From a bacterium (GTDB lineage: Bacteria; Electryoneota; RPQS01), in NCBI GenBank assembly GCA_028711875.1, contig JAQTRJ010000114.1, positions 1 through 6,785 of the forward strand: a stretch of DNA of 6,785 bases, written 5' to 3'. Both the position numbers and the translations under genes were made by a program. Below the pieces are notes generated by a model. The model was not told the DNA's origin and searched no databases. It saw only the letters and a program-made list of their open reading frames with translations. This document shows positions 1 through 5,666 of the stretch, piece after piece; position 1 is the stretch's first letter; the number at the start of each line of letters is the position of its first letter.

Positions 1-1190
1 TTCATCCAGTGCCGCAGGACCGCCGGAGAGATCCCCGACGGCCCGCCGTGCGCTTTGTGGTTCTGGTTTAAAAAATGTCGCACGAGCAACGGAAGATCCT
101 CGCGGCGCTCGCGCAGAGGCGGAACCGTTACCGGGAAAATATACAGGCGATAAAACAAATCCTCGCGAAACCGCCCGGAGGCCACTTCCTGCGGCAGGAT
201 TTTATTGGTGGCGGCGATCACCCGCACGTCGGCCGTGCGCACGTTGGTATCGCCGACCCGGCGGAATTGCCAGTCCTGAAGAAAGCGCAGCAGCTTGGCC
301 TGAATGATCGGCGGAATATCGGCCACCTCATCGAGAAACAGCGTGCCTCCGGCCGCGGCTTCCACCAATCCCGGTTTGTCGGCAATGGCTCCGGTAAAAG
401 AGCCCTGTTTGTGACCGAAGAGTTCGCTCTCGAAAATCTCCGCCGATACGTTCCCGCAATAGAGAGCGACAAACGGCTTGCCCGAACGCAGCGACGAGTC
501 GTGGATTTCCCGCGCCACCAATTCCTTGCCCGTTCCCGATTCTCCGCTGATGAAAACCGGCAGATCGGTCGCGGCGATCCGTTCGATGAGCGCGTAGAGA
601 GTCTGCATCGGCGGCGACGTGCCGATCAGCCGTCCCCGATGCGGCGCGTCGCTCCGCTTCAGCGCGTTCAGCGCGCGGCGGGTCGAGTCGTAGCGGCGCG
701 CGTTGTCAATCGCCAGCGTGCAGAAGGCGGCCACGGCGGCCAACGGCTCCAGATTCTCCTCGCGAAAACAAGCCCGATCACTGCGGCTGTCCGCGTAAAT
801 CACTCCCTCGATCCGCTCCGCCCCCACCAGCGGAACGATCATCGCCGCCTGAATCTGCTGCAGAACCACCGACGATTTCGCGGAAAAGCGCGGATCGCGA
901 ATAGCGCTCTCGGTGAGAATCGGCTTCCGCGTTTTCACCGCTTCTTCGAACAACGACCGTGAAACATTTTCCAGACTCAGCGGCGGTTCCGTTTCTTCCT
1001 GATTCGACGCGGCGATCCGCAGCCGGCCGTTCCCGTCGTCGAGAATGATCAGCGCGTTCTCGGCCCGCAGCGCGTCGGATACCGATTTCACCACGGCGTC
1101 GAGCACTTCCTCGAGCGGTCGCAGCTCGAGAATCTTGCGTCCCACGTCCAGCACTTGCTCCATCGTCAAGAGGCCCGATTCGCCGCTCAT
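1..1190 (-). CDS. GAF-domain sigma-54-dependent transcriptional activator (bacterial enhancer-binding protein), 3' end outside window
   Basis: Translating the minus strand from the ATG at 1190-1188 gives 396 open codons up to the window edge. Residues about 12-165 resemble a GAF sensory domain, ending in the helix AVAAFCTLAIDNARRYD. Residues about 185-396 are an AAA+ sigma-54 interaction domain: Walker A GESGTGKE (216-223), ESELFGH followed by the sigma-54 contact loop GSFTGA (263-268), Walker B GGTLFLDE (281-288), sensor I AATN (326-329), and FREDLFYRL (341-349) with the presumed arginine-finger region, then VPPLRERREDLPLL. The family hydrolyses ATP to open sigma-54 promoter complexes. The C-terminal helix-turn-helix expected in the family lies beyond the left edge, so DNA binding is not seen. 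The contact loop has Ser where the usual motif is GAFTGA. The start is supported by GGAGGG six bases upstream and by the ATGA overlap with the preceding lipoprotein gene, which suggests translational coupling. The GAF ligand and the target genes cannot be told from sequence. Confidence 0.93.
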   Translation of the reverse strand, partial: MSGESGLLTMEQVLDVGRKILELRPLEEVLDAVVKSVSDALRAENALIILDDGNGRLRIAASNQEETEPPLSLENVSRSLFEEAVKTRKPILTESAIRDPRFSAKSSVVLQQIQAAMIVPLVGAERIEGVIYADSRSDRACFREENLEPLAAVAAFCTLAIDNARRYDSTRRALNALKRSDAPHRGRLIGTSPPMQTLYALIERIAATDLPVFISGESGTGKELVAREIHDSSLRSGKPFVALYCGNVSAEIFESELFGHKQGSFTGAIADKPGLVEAAAGGTLFLDEVADIPPIIQAKLLRFLQDWQFRRVGDTNVRTADVRVIAATNKILPQEVASGRFREDLFYRLYIFPVTVPPLRERREDLPLLVRHFLNQNHKAHGGPSGISPAVLRHWM

Positions 1191-1948
1191 GGATTTCCCT
1201 CCCCCTGGACCACGAAGAGTCCTTCCTTCGAACGCGACGTGTTCTCGAATGCGTCCACCACGTGCAGCGTCCAGTAATAGCTGCCGTCGTCCAGCGAATC
1301 CTCGACGGCGATCTGCAGCGCGTCTTCGGACACCTCGTCGCGCTGCCAGATGATCGCTTCGTATTCGCCGGCTCTGAGCACGACCGTCACTCGAAAATGA
1401 AACGGAAAGTTCGCCGCGAAATGCTCCCACCGCAGAATCGGAAGCGGCCCGGTGGTTTCGGAATTTCGCGGCGAAATGAGTGCGGGAGTTTGTTCGATGA
1501 CGCGAAACAGATAGACCGGCTCGATGGCATACAGGCTGTCGGCCGTCACGTCGAGAACAAACCGGAACGGCTGTCCGACCACCGATCCCAACTGCGGATC
1601 GCCGAAATACGAAGCCGTCAGCGATGCCGACCACACGTTCTGCATACTCAATCTCATCCCCACCGCCGGGAAATCCCGGTACGCCAGCCACGCCGTATCA
1701 ATCCGCCCGGTCTCTTCCGACCACGCCTCGCATAACACGGAATAGGTATCTGTTGATGGAATATTTCGCGAAGTGTGCACGGATCGTACCCGTGCATGAA
1801 ATCCGGTGGGCGGCTGAGTGGTATCGGGCGGAAGGTAGTGAGGTGACTCGGGATCGAGGGGATTCATATGCGATGGGGGGCATCCCAGAAGCAGAATCAT
1901 ACTCAAGGATGCAACTCCAAGAAGGCTGGATAGTAGACGACGATTCAT
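1187..1948 (-). CDS. Predicted secreted lipoprotein of unknown function
   Basis: The predicted product has 253 residues from the ATG at 1948. The N-terminus MNRR followed by a hydrophobic stretch ending LLLGC (19-23) is a type II signal peptide with Cys23 as the lipidation site. PPSHMNPLDPESP follows, a short proline-rich linker of the kind seen after the cysteine in envelope lipoproteins of FCB-type bacteria. The mature part looks beta-rich. Residues about 155-247 (TPALISPRNSE... GPLPILRWEHF... DGSYYWTLHVVDA) resemble a fibronectin III or other Ig-like module; this is inference from the Trp/Tyr pattern. I do not recognise a named family. A TTG three codons upstream (1957) is possible, but ATG 1948 gives a normal signal peptide. 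No Shine-Dalgarno is visible before the start. The stop overlaps the start of the sigma-54 activator (ATGA, 1190-1187), so the two are probably one transcript. It could be a sensor partner, a target of the regulator, or merely co-transcribed. Confidence 0.85.
   Translation of the reverse strand: MNRRLLSSLLGVASLSMILLLGCPPSHMNPLDPESPHYLPPDTTQPPTGFHARVRSVHTSRNIPSTDTYSVLCEAWSEETGRIDTAWLAYRDFPAVGMRLSMQNVWSASLTASYFGDPQLGSVVGQPFRFVLDVTADSLYAIEPVYLFRVIEQTPALISPRNSETTGPLPILRWEHFAANFPFHFRVTVVLRAGEYEAIIWQRDEVSEDALQIAVEDSLDDGSYYWTLHVVDAFENTSRSKEGLFVVQGEGNP
1197..1202 (-). promoter_or_regulatory. Shine-Dalgarno of the sigma-54 activator gene
   Basis: The minus strand reads GGAGGG, then six bases, then ATG at 1190. 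The site lies inside the last codons of the upstream lipoprotein gene. With the 4-base stop/start overlap it fixes the activator start and supports coupled translation of the two genes. Confidence 0.7.
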
Positions 1949-1954
1949 ATTATA

Positions 1955-1969
1955 CAATTAAAAATTGTA
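1955..1969. repeat. Perfect 6-bp inverted repeat just upstream of the lipoprotein start
   Basis: The plus strand reads ACAATT-AAA-AATTGT, two perfect six-base arms around three A. It ends seven bases from the lipoprotein ATG and abuts a TATAAT on the minus strand (1954-1949). It could be an operator or a small hairpin in the 5' leader. In AT-rich DNA a dyad this short can also arise by chance. Confidence 0.35.
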
Positions 1970-2113
1970 GAAATACGATCTTTCTTTGGCATCGAAATGA
2001 TCTCGCATTTTTTCCACTTACCGCGCCCAGCCGCCTCTGCTGATGCGATCTGTCCCCCAGCGTTTTTTCGGCAAATCCCCTCAATCTCTTCCCATATCCC
2101 AAAATTCAACAAT

Positions 2114-2127
2114 TTGCACGTGCGCAA
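2114..2127. repeat. Imperfect dyad TTGC...GCAA containing the palindrome GCACGTGC
   Basis: The sequence TTGCACGTGCGCAA has matching outer arms TTGC/GCAA and contains the perfect 8-bp palindrome GCACGTGC (2116-2123). It sits in AT-rich DNA, so the GC-rich island stands out. A regulator binding site is possible, but no partner is identified. Confidence 0.3.
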
Positions 2128-2310
2128 TATCTGCACATTTTCTATCAAACAAATTCTATATAAACAAAAAGTGTACCTCTAATTTTGCTGAAAAATCAGC
2201 GGGGATGGAGGAGGAGTGAAATTAAAAATATTCGAGGTACCTTGAGCCTGAGCTGTTCATTTTCATCAGAAAACAAGATACTGGAATTCTCAGATTTACG
2301 CGAATTCATG

Positions 2311-2340
2311 TTGACATTATGGTCGGTGCGAAGGTATAAT
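2311..2340 (+). promoter_or_regulatory. Consensus sigma-70 promoter of the acetyltransferase gene
   Basis: TTGACA (2311-2316) is followed by 18 bases and then TATAAT (2335-2340); both hexamers match the consensus perfectly. Transcription would begin near 2347, leaving a leader of about 23 bases that carries the GGGAGA ribosome-binding site. The perfect hexamers suggest strong, housekeeping-type expression. Confidence 0.85.
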
Positions 2341-2369
2341 ATAATACATGTTTTTCTGGGAGAATAGAC

Positions 2370-2969
2370 ATGGTCAAGAAACAGCAGATTTCCCGCCAGA
2401 TCGAATGCCGTCATGGATTGATGATCGAGGTCAAGCCACTACGGGTCGAGGATATTCCCGAGCTTGGGAAGCTTCATCGTTCGCTGGCCGAATCCGAACG
2501 CGCGCTGTTGCCGGAAGACGTGCTTGATCCTCATTATGAACATGAGATCCGGCGGCAGATCGAGGACCATCGCGTCCATCGTCTGGTGGCGTGGCAAGAC
2601 GGCAAGATCATCGGTTCGGCAGCGATGCGCCCCGGACGGCAGCGGTGGATGAGTCACACGATGGATTTGCGGGTGATTACGCATCCGAAGTACCGCCGCT
2701 ATGGGATCGCCATGGTGCTCATGCGCGAGAGTATTCCTTACGCTCAGGAAACCGGCATCGAAAAGATTTGTGTTCAGATCATGCCGGCTCAGCGCGCGGC
2801 GATCAATCTGTTCAAGCATTTCGGTTTCCGCCGGGAGGCGACGTTGCGCGACTTCGTCAAGGACCAATACAATTCCTATCATGATATTCGCATCTACTCG
2901 ATGAACGTCGAGGGCGCGGGCACCAAGATGGAAGAATTGTTGTCGAGTTTCCACGAGTATTCGGGATAA
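2370..2969 (+). CDS. GNAT-family N-acetyltransferase
   Basis: This is a 199-residue protein with a GNAT fold signature. The acetyl-CoA-binding motif A is at residues about 101-130: the beta strand DLRVITHP, then R-R-Y-G-I-A (109-114), matching Q/R-x-x-G-x-G/A, then a helix. Motif B, NLFKHFGFRREATLRDFV (146-163), follows. The family transfers an acyl group, usually acetyl, from CoA to an amine; the substrate here cannot be predicted, and acetylation of a protein, amino acid or small molecule are all possible. The GNAT domain proper begins near Met18, but the ATG at 2370 is chosen because GGGAGA (2358-2363) lies six bases upstream and a consensus promoter precedes it; Met18 has no such site. 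The last roughly 20 residues form a charged tail past the fold. The gene appears monocistronic, with its own promoter and a hairpin after the stop. Confidence 0.9.
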   Translation: MVKKQQISRQIECRHGLMIEVKPLRVEDIPELGKLHRSLAESERALLPEDVLDPHYEHEIRRQIEDHRVHRLVAWQDGKIIGSAAMRPGRQRWMSHTMDLRVITHPKYRRYGIAMVLMRESIPYAQETGIEKICVQIMPAQRAAINLFKHFGFRREATLRDFVKDQYNSYHDIRIYSMNVEGAGTKMEELLSSFHEYSG

Positions 2970-3008
2970 CAGCGGTGGTTCCGTCTCGCGAGTGCCGCTA
3001 TAGGATTA

Positions 3009-3039
3009 CGCGCGGAGCGGTTGTGCTCCGCGCGGTTTT
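3009..3039 (+). terminator. Rho-independent terminator after the acetyltransferase gene
   Basis: A perfect 10-bp GC-rich stem (CGCGCGGAGC at 3009-3018 with GCTCCGCGCG at 3025-3034) encloses the six-base loop GGTTGT and is followed by GTTTT. The U-run is short but the stem is very stable. It lies 40 bases after the acetyltransferase stop. Confidence 0.75.
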
Positions 3040-3073
3040 CGGTTTGGCCTCAGGGAGGAAGCAAAAATCGCTC

Positions 3074-3103
3074 ATGAAACTGATGGCGAGTCGCGACTCA
3101 TGA
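3074..3103 (+). CDS. Possible 9-codon leader ORF overlapping the propeller gene start
   Basis: ATG at 3074 opens a nine-residue frame, MKLMASRDS, ending in the TGA at 3101-3103. That stop overlaps the ATG of the propeller gene at 3100 as ATGA. A strong purine run, GGGAGGAA (3053-3060), precedes it, but 13 bases upstream, farther than usual. The ATG at 3100 has only a weak GGCGAG nearby, so coupling through this small frame could explain initiation. It may equally be chance. Confidence 0.25.
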   Translation: MKLMASRDS

Positions 3104-4323
3104 AGAAACACTTTTCCGGAAATCCTGTGAACGGAACTCCGGTTGCCGTGTTTATCCTGCTCTGTCTTGTCCTAACGGCAAGCGGACAAGACATTCGTGC
3201 GGATCACTTCGTCCCCAATCTCGGCCAGTGGGAGGGGGAGTTTGCGTACCGGGGTCAGGCGGGCGGGGGGAGTTTCTTCATCACCTCGTCCGGGGTGACG
3301 ATGAAGTTTGTCGAGAAGGATGAAGGCGGAAGGATGAAGGATGATAGGCGACTTGACGAGATGGAAGGTCTGTCCCACTCAGAGCCGGTTCGCGGTCATG
3401 TCTTGCGTCTGAGCTTCATCGGGGCGAACACGCGGCCGGAGTTTTCCGGTGAAGAGCGTCAGCCCGGCTACTCGAACTATTTCCTGAGTGCGGATTCGAC
3501 CCAATGGCGGAGTCGGGTTCCGCACTATGGTAAAGTGATTGTGAAAGAGGTCTGGCCGGGGATTGATGTCGAGTATCGCATGCCAAGCAAAGGGATCGAA
3601 ACAGTTTTTCGCGTACAGCCGGGAGCGGATGGGTCGCAGGTTGTTCTGGAATACGAAGGACTCGACGCGCCGTTGCGAGTGGATGCCAATGGCAATCTGA
3701 TTCTGAGCACTTCGCTGGGCGAGATACAGGAACAGGCTCCCTTCGCTTTTCAGAACCACGGCCGAGTGCAGCAGGCGGTGCCGGTGCAGTTCCGGGTCTT
3801 GTCCGACACCCGATATGGATTTGTCTGTGACGAGGTGGACACAACCCGCGAGCTGGTGATTGATCCGTTGGTCTATGGCAGCTACTTGGGCGGCTACGGA
3901 CCGGATAATGTTCTGGACATAGAAGTCGCGCCAAATGGCTATGTGATTGTCGGGGGTTCGACGCAAGCCGATGACTTCCCCGTCACGCCCGGGGCTTACC
4001 AAACGGAAACCGACCACCCTTGTGCGTTCGTGTGCAAGCTGGCACCGTTGGCCGACTCTCTGGTATTCTCCACCTACTTCGGAGAAATGACCTATGCCTT
4101 TGCGGTTGTGATGGATTCGCTTGGACGGATCTATGCAGGGGGGGGGGAGATCAGGGACACGAGATTCCGCTCACACCAGATGCTTGGGACACAACAATCT
4201 GTGGCGTTGAAGGCTGGCTGGCGCGGTTCAGCACTGATGGAACCACCCTTGAGTACAGCACCTACATCGGCGGAATCACAACGGACATTATCTACGAGAT
4301 GCAGATGGATACGGAAGGGATAA
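3100..4323 (+). CDS. Secreted SBBP-repeat beta-propeller protein, N-terminal part, frame broken at a G10 tract
   Basis: As read, this is 407 residues; sense coding ends at about residue 349. A Sec signal peptide is visible: MKK, a hydrophobic core AVFILLCLVLTASG, and probable cleavage near residues 28-34. Residues about 35-255, from FVPNLGQWEGEFAYRG to ELVIDPLV, match the N-terminal region (DUF7948 type) that precedes SBBP repeats in secreted proteins of FCB-like bacteria. Blade 1 begins at VYGSYLGG and carries DDFPVTPGAY (291-300); blade 2 begins at FSTYFGEM and breaks at the ten G. The roughly 58 residues after the tract are frameshifted and meaningless. With 8 G (or 11 G) the frame joins that of 4146-5531 to give 809 (or 810) residues. 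The protein is expected outside the cell or on its surface; SBBP propellers are generally binding modules and the ligand is unknown. No promoter is evident between the upstream terminator and the start. Residues 73-85 hold a charged insert from a short tandem repeat. Confidence 0.85.
   Translation: MKKHFSGNPVNGTPVAVFILLCLVLTASGQDIRADHFVPNLGQWEGEFAYRGQAGGGSFFITSSGVTMKFVEKDEGGRMKDDRRLDEMEGLSHSEPVRGHVLRLSFIGANTRPEFSGEERQPGYSNYFLSADSTQWRSRVPHYGKVIVKEVWPGIDVEYRMPSKGIETVFRVQPGADGSQVVLEYEGLDAPLRVDANGNLILSTSLGEIQEQAPFAFQNHGRVQQAVPVQFRVLSDTRYGFVCDEVDTTRELVIDPLVYGSYLGGYGPDNVLDIEVAPNGYVIVGGSTQADDFPVTPGAYQTETDHPCAFVCKLAPLADSLVFSTYFGEMTYAFAVVMDSLGRIYAGGGEIRDTRFRSHQMLGTQQSVALKAGWRGSALMEPPLSTAPTSAESQRTLSTRCRWIRKG
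3316..3340 (+). repeat. Short 14-bp tandem repeat inside the propeller gene
   Basis: AAGGATGAAGG occurs at 3316-3326 and again at 3330-3340, a 14-base period, followed by a partial third copy (ATGATAGG). It encodes the hydrophilic run EKDEGGRMKDDRR within the N-terminal domain. The low-complexity, charged character contrasts with the ordered sequence on both sides and suggests a local expansion or insertion. Confidence 0.6.
4138..4147 (+). repeat. Run of ten G causing a frameshift in the propeller gene
   Basis: GCA (4135-4137) is followed by ten G and then AGATC. The upstream frame reads Ala-Gly-Gly-Gly-Glu and continues into nonsense to a stop at 4323. The protein-like downstream frame needs GGA-GAT after the tract, which requires 8 or 11 G. 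With 8 G the strand from Ile344 to the Trp after TPDA is 19 residues, the same length as the equivalent strand in the other six blades. Homopolymers of this length are prone to slipped-strand change, and also to sequencing error. Confidence 0.9.
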
Positions 4324-5531
4324 TCTATCTATGCGGCACAACCGGTTCGGCGGACTTTCCGGTGACGGAGGATGCTCTCTATCCAGATGTCGTTGACAAT
4401 GGCGGCTTTCTGATGGTTTTCGATCCCACGGTACCGACCTTTCGCTATTCCACCTGCATACCCTCTACAAACGTTACCATTCCCGTGGATATGGAGATTA
4501 TCGCTCCCGGACGGATTTGGATCGCGGGATATACCCAAACGGGCGAGATCTTTCCGGTCACGGAGGATGCGTTGCAGCCGGTGGGCGGGGGCGGCAGGGA
4601 CGGATTCTTCTCGCAGTGGGACCTCAATGAAAACCAGCTCGTCTACAGCTCGTTCTTGGGTGGGGTCCTGTCTGAGTACCTACTCGACTTGTCAGTGGTG
4701 GATTCCGAAAGAATCGTGCTGACTGGGTATACCTACTCGGAAAACTTTCCTGTGACACCCGAAGCATGGAAAACCAGTCTAACCGGGATTACGGATGCTT
4801 TTGTATCCATTATCCATTTGCCTGACACGCTTGAGTACTCGACGCTTCTGGGAGGAACTGCATCGGACCATGCCAATGGTGTAGTAGCGGACAATAGCAG
4901 TGTGGTCGTCCTTGGAAACCTCACGTCGAGTCATGATTTTCCGGTGACACCGGACGCCTTCGATAGGCTGCTCAACAGTGACGGCCAGCCCAGCGAGGCG
5001 ACAGACCTGTTTATTGTCCGAATGGATCGCACGTTGTCGCATGTTCTCTATGGCTCTTTCTTTGGCGGCTGGGGAAACGATGAGGGATTCACGGCGTGTT
5101 TCCAGCATCCGGACACGGTCTGGTTCGGGGGACGAACGTGGTCGGGCGATCTGCCGGTCACGCCCAATGCCGTTCAGCAGGAAGGGATGGGGATCGGCGA
5201 CGGCTGGTTCGCCTGCTTCGCTCTGCCCCCGATGGACACGACGTTCGTCACTCCGACGCCTTTCTTGCCGAGCGAGTTCGCATTTTCGGTCTATCCCAAT
5301 CCGTTTAATCCCACCATAGTCTTTTCATTTACTCTGCCGCAGCCTTCATCCGTGAAACTGCGCGTGTTCAATCTACTCGGGCAGGTGGTCTATGCCGCCG
5401 ATCTCGGCCGTCTTTCTTCCGGCGAACACCGCCACGTCTTCAACGGCCGCGATCTTCCCTCGGGCCTCCACTTCGCCCGCGTGGAGGCGGCAGGCATGGT
5501 GAAGACAAAAAAGGTTGTATTGCTGCGGTGA
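4146..5531 (+). CDS. SBBP-repeat beta-propeller protein, C-terminal part with type IX secretion-like sorting domain
   Basis: This frame continues the protein interrupted at the G tract; it has no credible start of its own, and in-frame sequence upstream of the tract is nonsense. It holds the rest of blade 2 (EIPLTPDAW) and blades 3-7, each starting with a Y-S/G-T/S pattern (YSTYIGG, YSTCIPS, YSSFLGG, YSTLLGG, YGSFFGG) and carrying F/L-P-V-T-P/E about every 64-71 residues. With blade 1 this makes seven repeats, the number for a closed seven-bladed propeller. From the YPNPFNP motif (Y731 in the restored protein) to the end, about 80 residues match a type IX secretion sorting/FlgD Ig-like domain: VKLRVFNLLGQVVY, LSSGEHRH, LPSGLHFARVEA and a terminal KKVVLLR. 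The family uses this tail for outer-membrane export and surface attachment. If the frame really is broken, no exported full protein is made. Confidence 0.85.
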   Translation, partial: GDQGHEIPLTPDAWDTTICGVEGWLARFSTDGTTLEYSTYIGGITTDIIYEMQMDTEGIIYLCGTTGSADFPVTEDALYPDVVDNGGFLMVFDPTVPTFRYSTCIPSTNVTIPVDMEIIAPGRIWIAGYTQTGEIFPVTEDALQPVGGGGRDGFFSQWDLNENQLVYSSFLGGVLSEYLLDLSVVDSERIVLTGYTYSENFPVTPEAWKTSLTGITDAFVSIIHLPDTLEYSTLLGGTASDHANGVVADNSSVVVLGNLTSSHDFPVTPDAFDRLLNSDGQPSEATDLFIVRMDRTLSHVLYGSFFGGWGNDEGFTACFQHPDTVWFGGRTWSGDLPVTPNAVQQEGMGIGDGWFACFALPPMDTTFVTPTPFLPSEFAFSVYPNPFNPTIVFSFTLPQPSSVKLRVFNLLGQVVYAADLGRLSSGEHRHVFNGRDLPSGLHFARVEAAGMVKTKKVVLLR

Positions 5532-5589
5532 GATTCCGGGCACGCGAGGACGCATGCCTCGGCGAATATTCTTCTGCAGTGAGATTCCG
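5523..5589 (+). repeat. 16-bp direct repeat pair spaced 51 bases, spanning the propeller gene stop
   Basis: CTGCGGTGAGATTCCG (5523-5538) and CTGCAGTGAGATTCCG (5574-5589) match at 15 of 16 bases. The first copy contains the TGA stop of the propeller gene. The intervening sequence shows no further clear similarity. It may be a remnant of a local duplication or of recombination at the gene end. Confidence 0.5.
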
Positions 5590-5606
5590 CTTTTCAGGTC
5601 TGCCGG

Positions 5607-5632
5607 GAACCCGCCCTGCGGCTGAGGGGTTC
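5607..5632 (+). terminator. Weak hairpin downstream of the propeller gene
   Basis: GAACCC (5607-5612) pairs with GGGTTC (5627-5632), and inside it GCC/GGC closes over CTGC, leaving a four-base bulge. There is no real T-run after it (TGTCTATG). It is the best candidate for ending the propeller transcript before the rpmE promoter, but is not a convincing intrinsic terminator. Confidence 0.3.
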
Positions 5633-5638
5633 TGTCTA

Positions 5639-5666
5639 TGTCAAGGTTTTCCGGGCTGTCTTGACA
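5639..5666. promoter_or_regulatory. Candidate operator: TGTCAAG-N14-CTTGACA dyad on the rpmE -35
   Basis: TGTCAAG (5639-5645) and CTTGACA (5660-5666) are perfect inverted copies with 14 bases between. The half-site centres are 21 bases apart, about two helical turns, so a dimer could bind one DNA face. The right arm contains the whole -35 hexamer of the rpmE promoter, so occupancy would block polymerase. No known regulator motif is recognised. Confidence 0.4.

Larger units (their letters stand above)
1949..2310. other. AT-rich divergent intergenic region, no convincing gene
   Basis: This stretch separates the minus-strand lipoprotein operon from the plus-strand acetyltransferase. It is visibly richer in A and T than the flanking genes, especially at 2100-2180 and 2218-2300. 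It must hold the promoter of the lipoprotein operon, but I find no good -35/-10 pair and no GG-N10-GC sigma-54 element on the minus strand; the best I see is a weak TTGTTT-N17-TAGAAA near 2165-2140. It contains short dyads at 1955-1969, 2114-2127, 2188-2201 (GCTGA-AAAA-TCAGC) and 2260-2273 (TTTTC-ATCA-GAAAA). Short open frames here have AT-rich codon use and no recognisable product. Confidence 0.6.

Noticed and set aside
75..962. Plus-strand 295-codon open frame
   Set aside because: It is antisense to the sigma-54 activator, whose full motif set is on the minus strand. The predicted product is Arg/His-rich with no domain.
1262..1735. Plus-strand 157-codon frame
   Set aside because: It lies antisense to the lipoprotein gene; low-complexity Arg-rich product, no ribosome site.
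1949..1954. TATAAT on the minus strand as a -10 box
   Set aside because: It directly abuts the lipoprotein ATG, so transcription would begin inside the signal peptide coding region; no -35 fits at 16-18 bases.
2205..2245. GGAGGAGG-rich stretch with GTG/ATG as a small gene
   Set aside because: The frames opening here stop within a few codons and the purine run is too close to the start codons.
2185..2367. Plus-strand 60-codon frame in the intergenic region
   Set aside because: It begins at a non-ATG codon without a ribosome site and runs through the consensus promoter of the acetyltransferase gene.
2439..2954. Minus-strand 171-codon frame
   Set aside because: It is antisense to the acetyltransferase, which has a promoter, ribosome site and GNAT motifs.
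3379..4017. Minus-strand 212-codon frame
   Set aside because: It is antisense to the propeller protein and shows no recognisable domain; typical mirror frame in GC-rich coding DNA.
4020..4137. Extension of the downstream propeller frame to TTG 4020
   Set aside because: The translated sequence here is Cys/Arg-rich nonsense, while the other frame encodes proper propeller sequence; only the part after the G tract is genuine.
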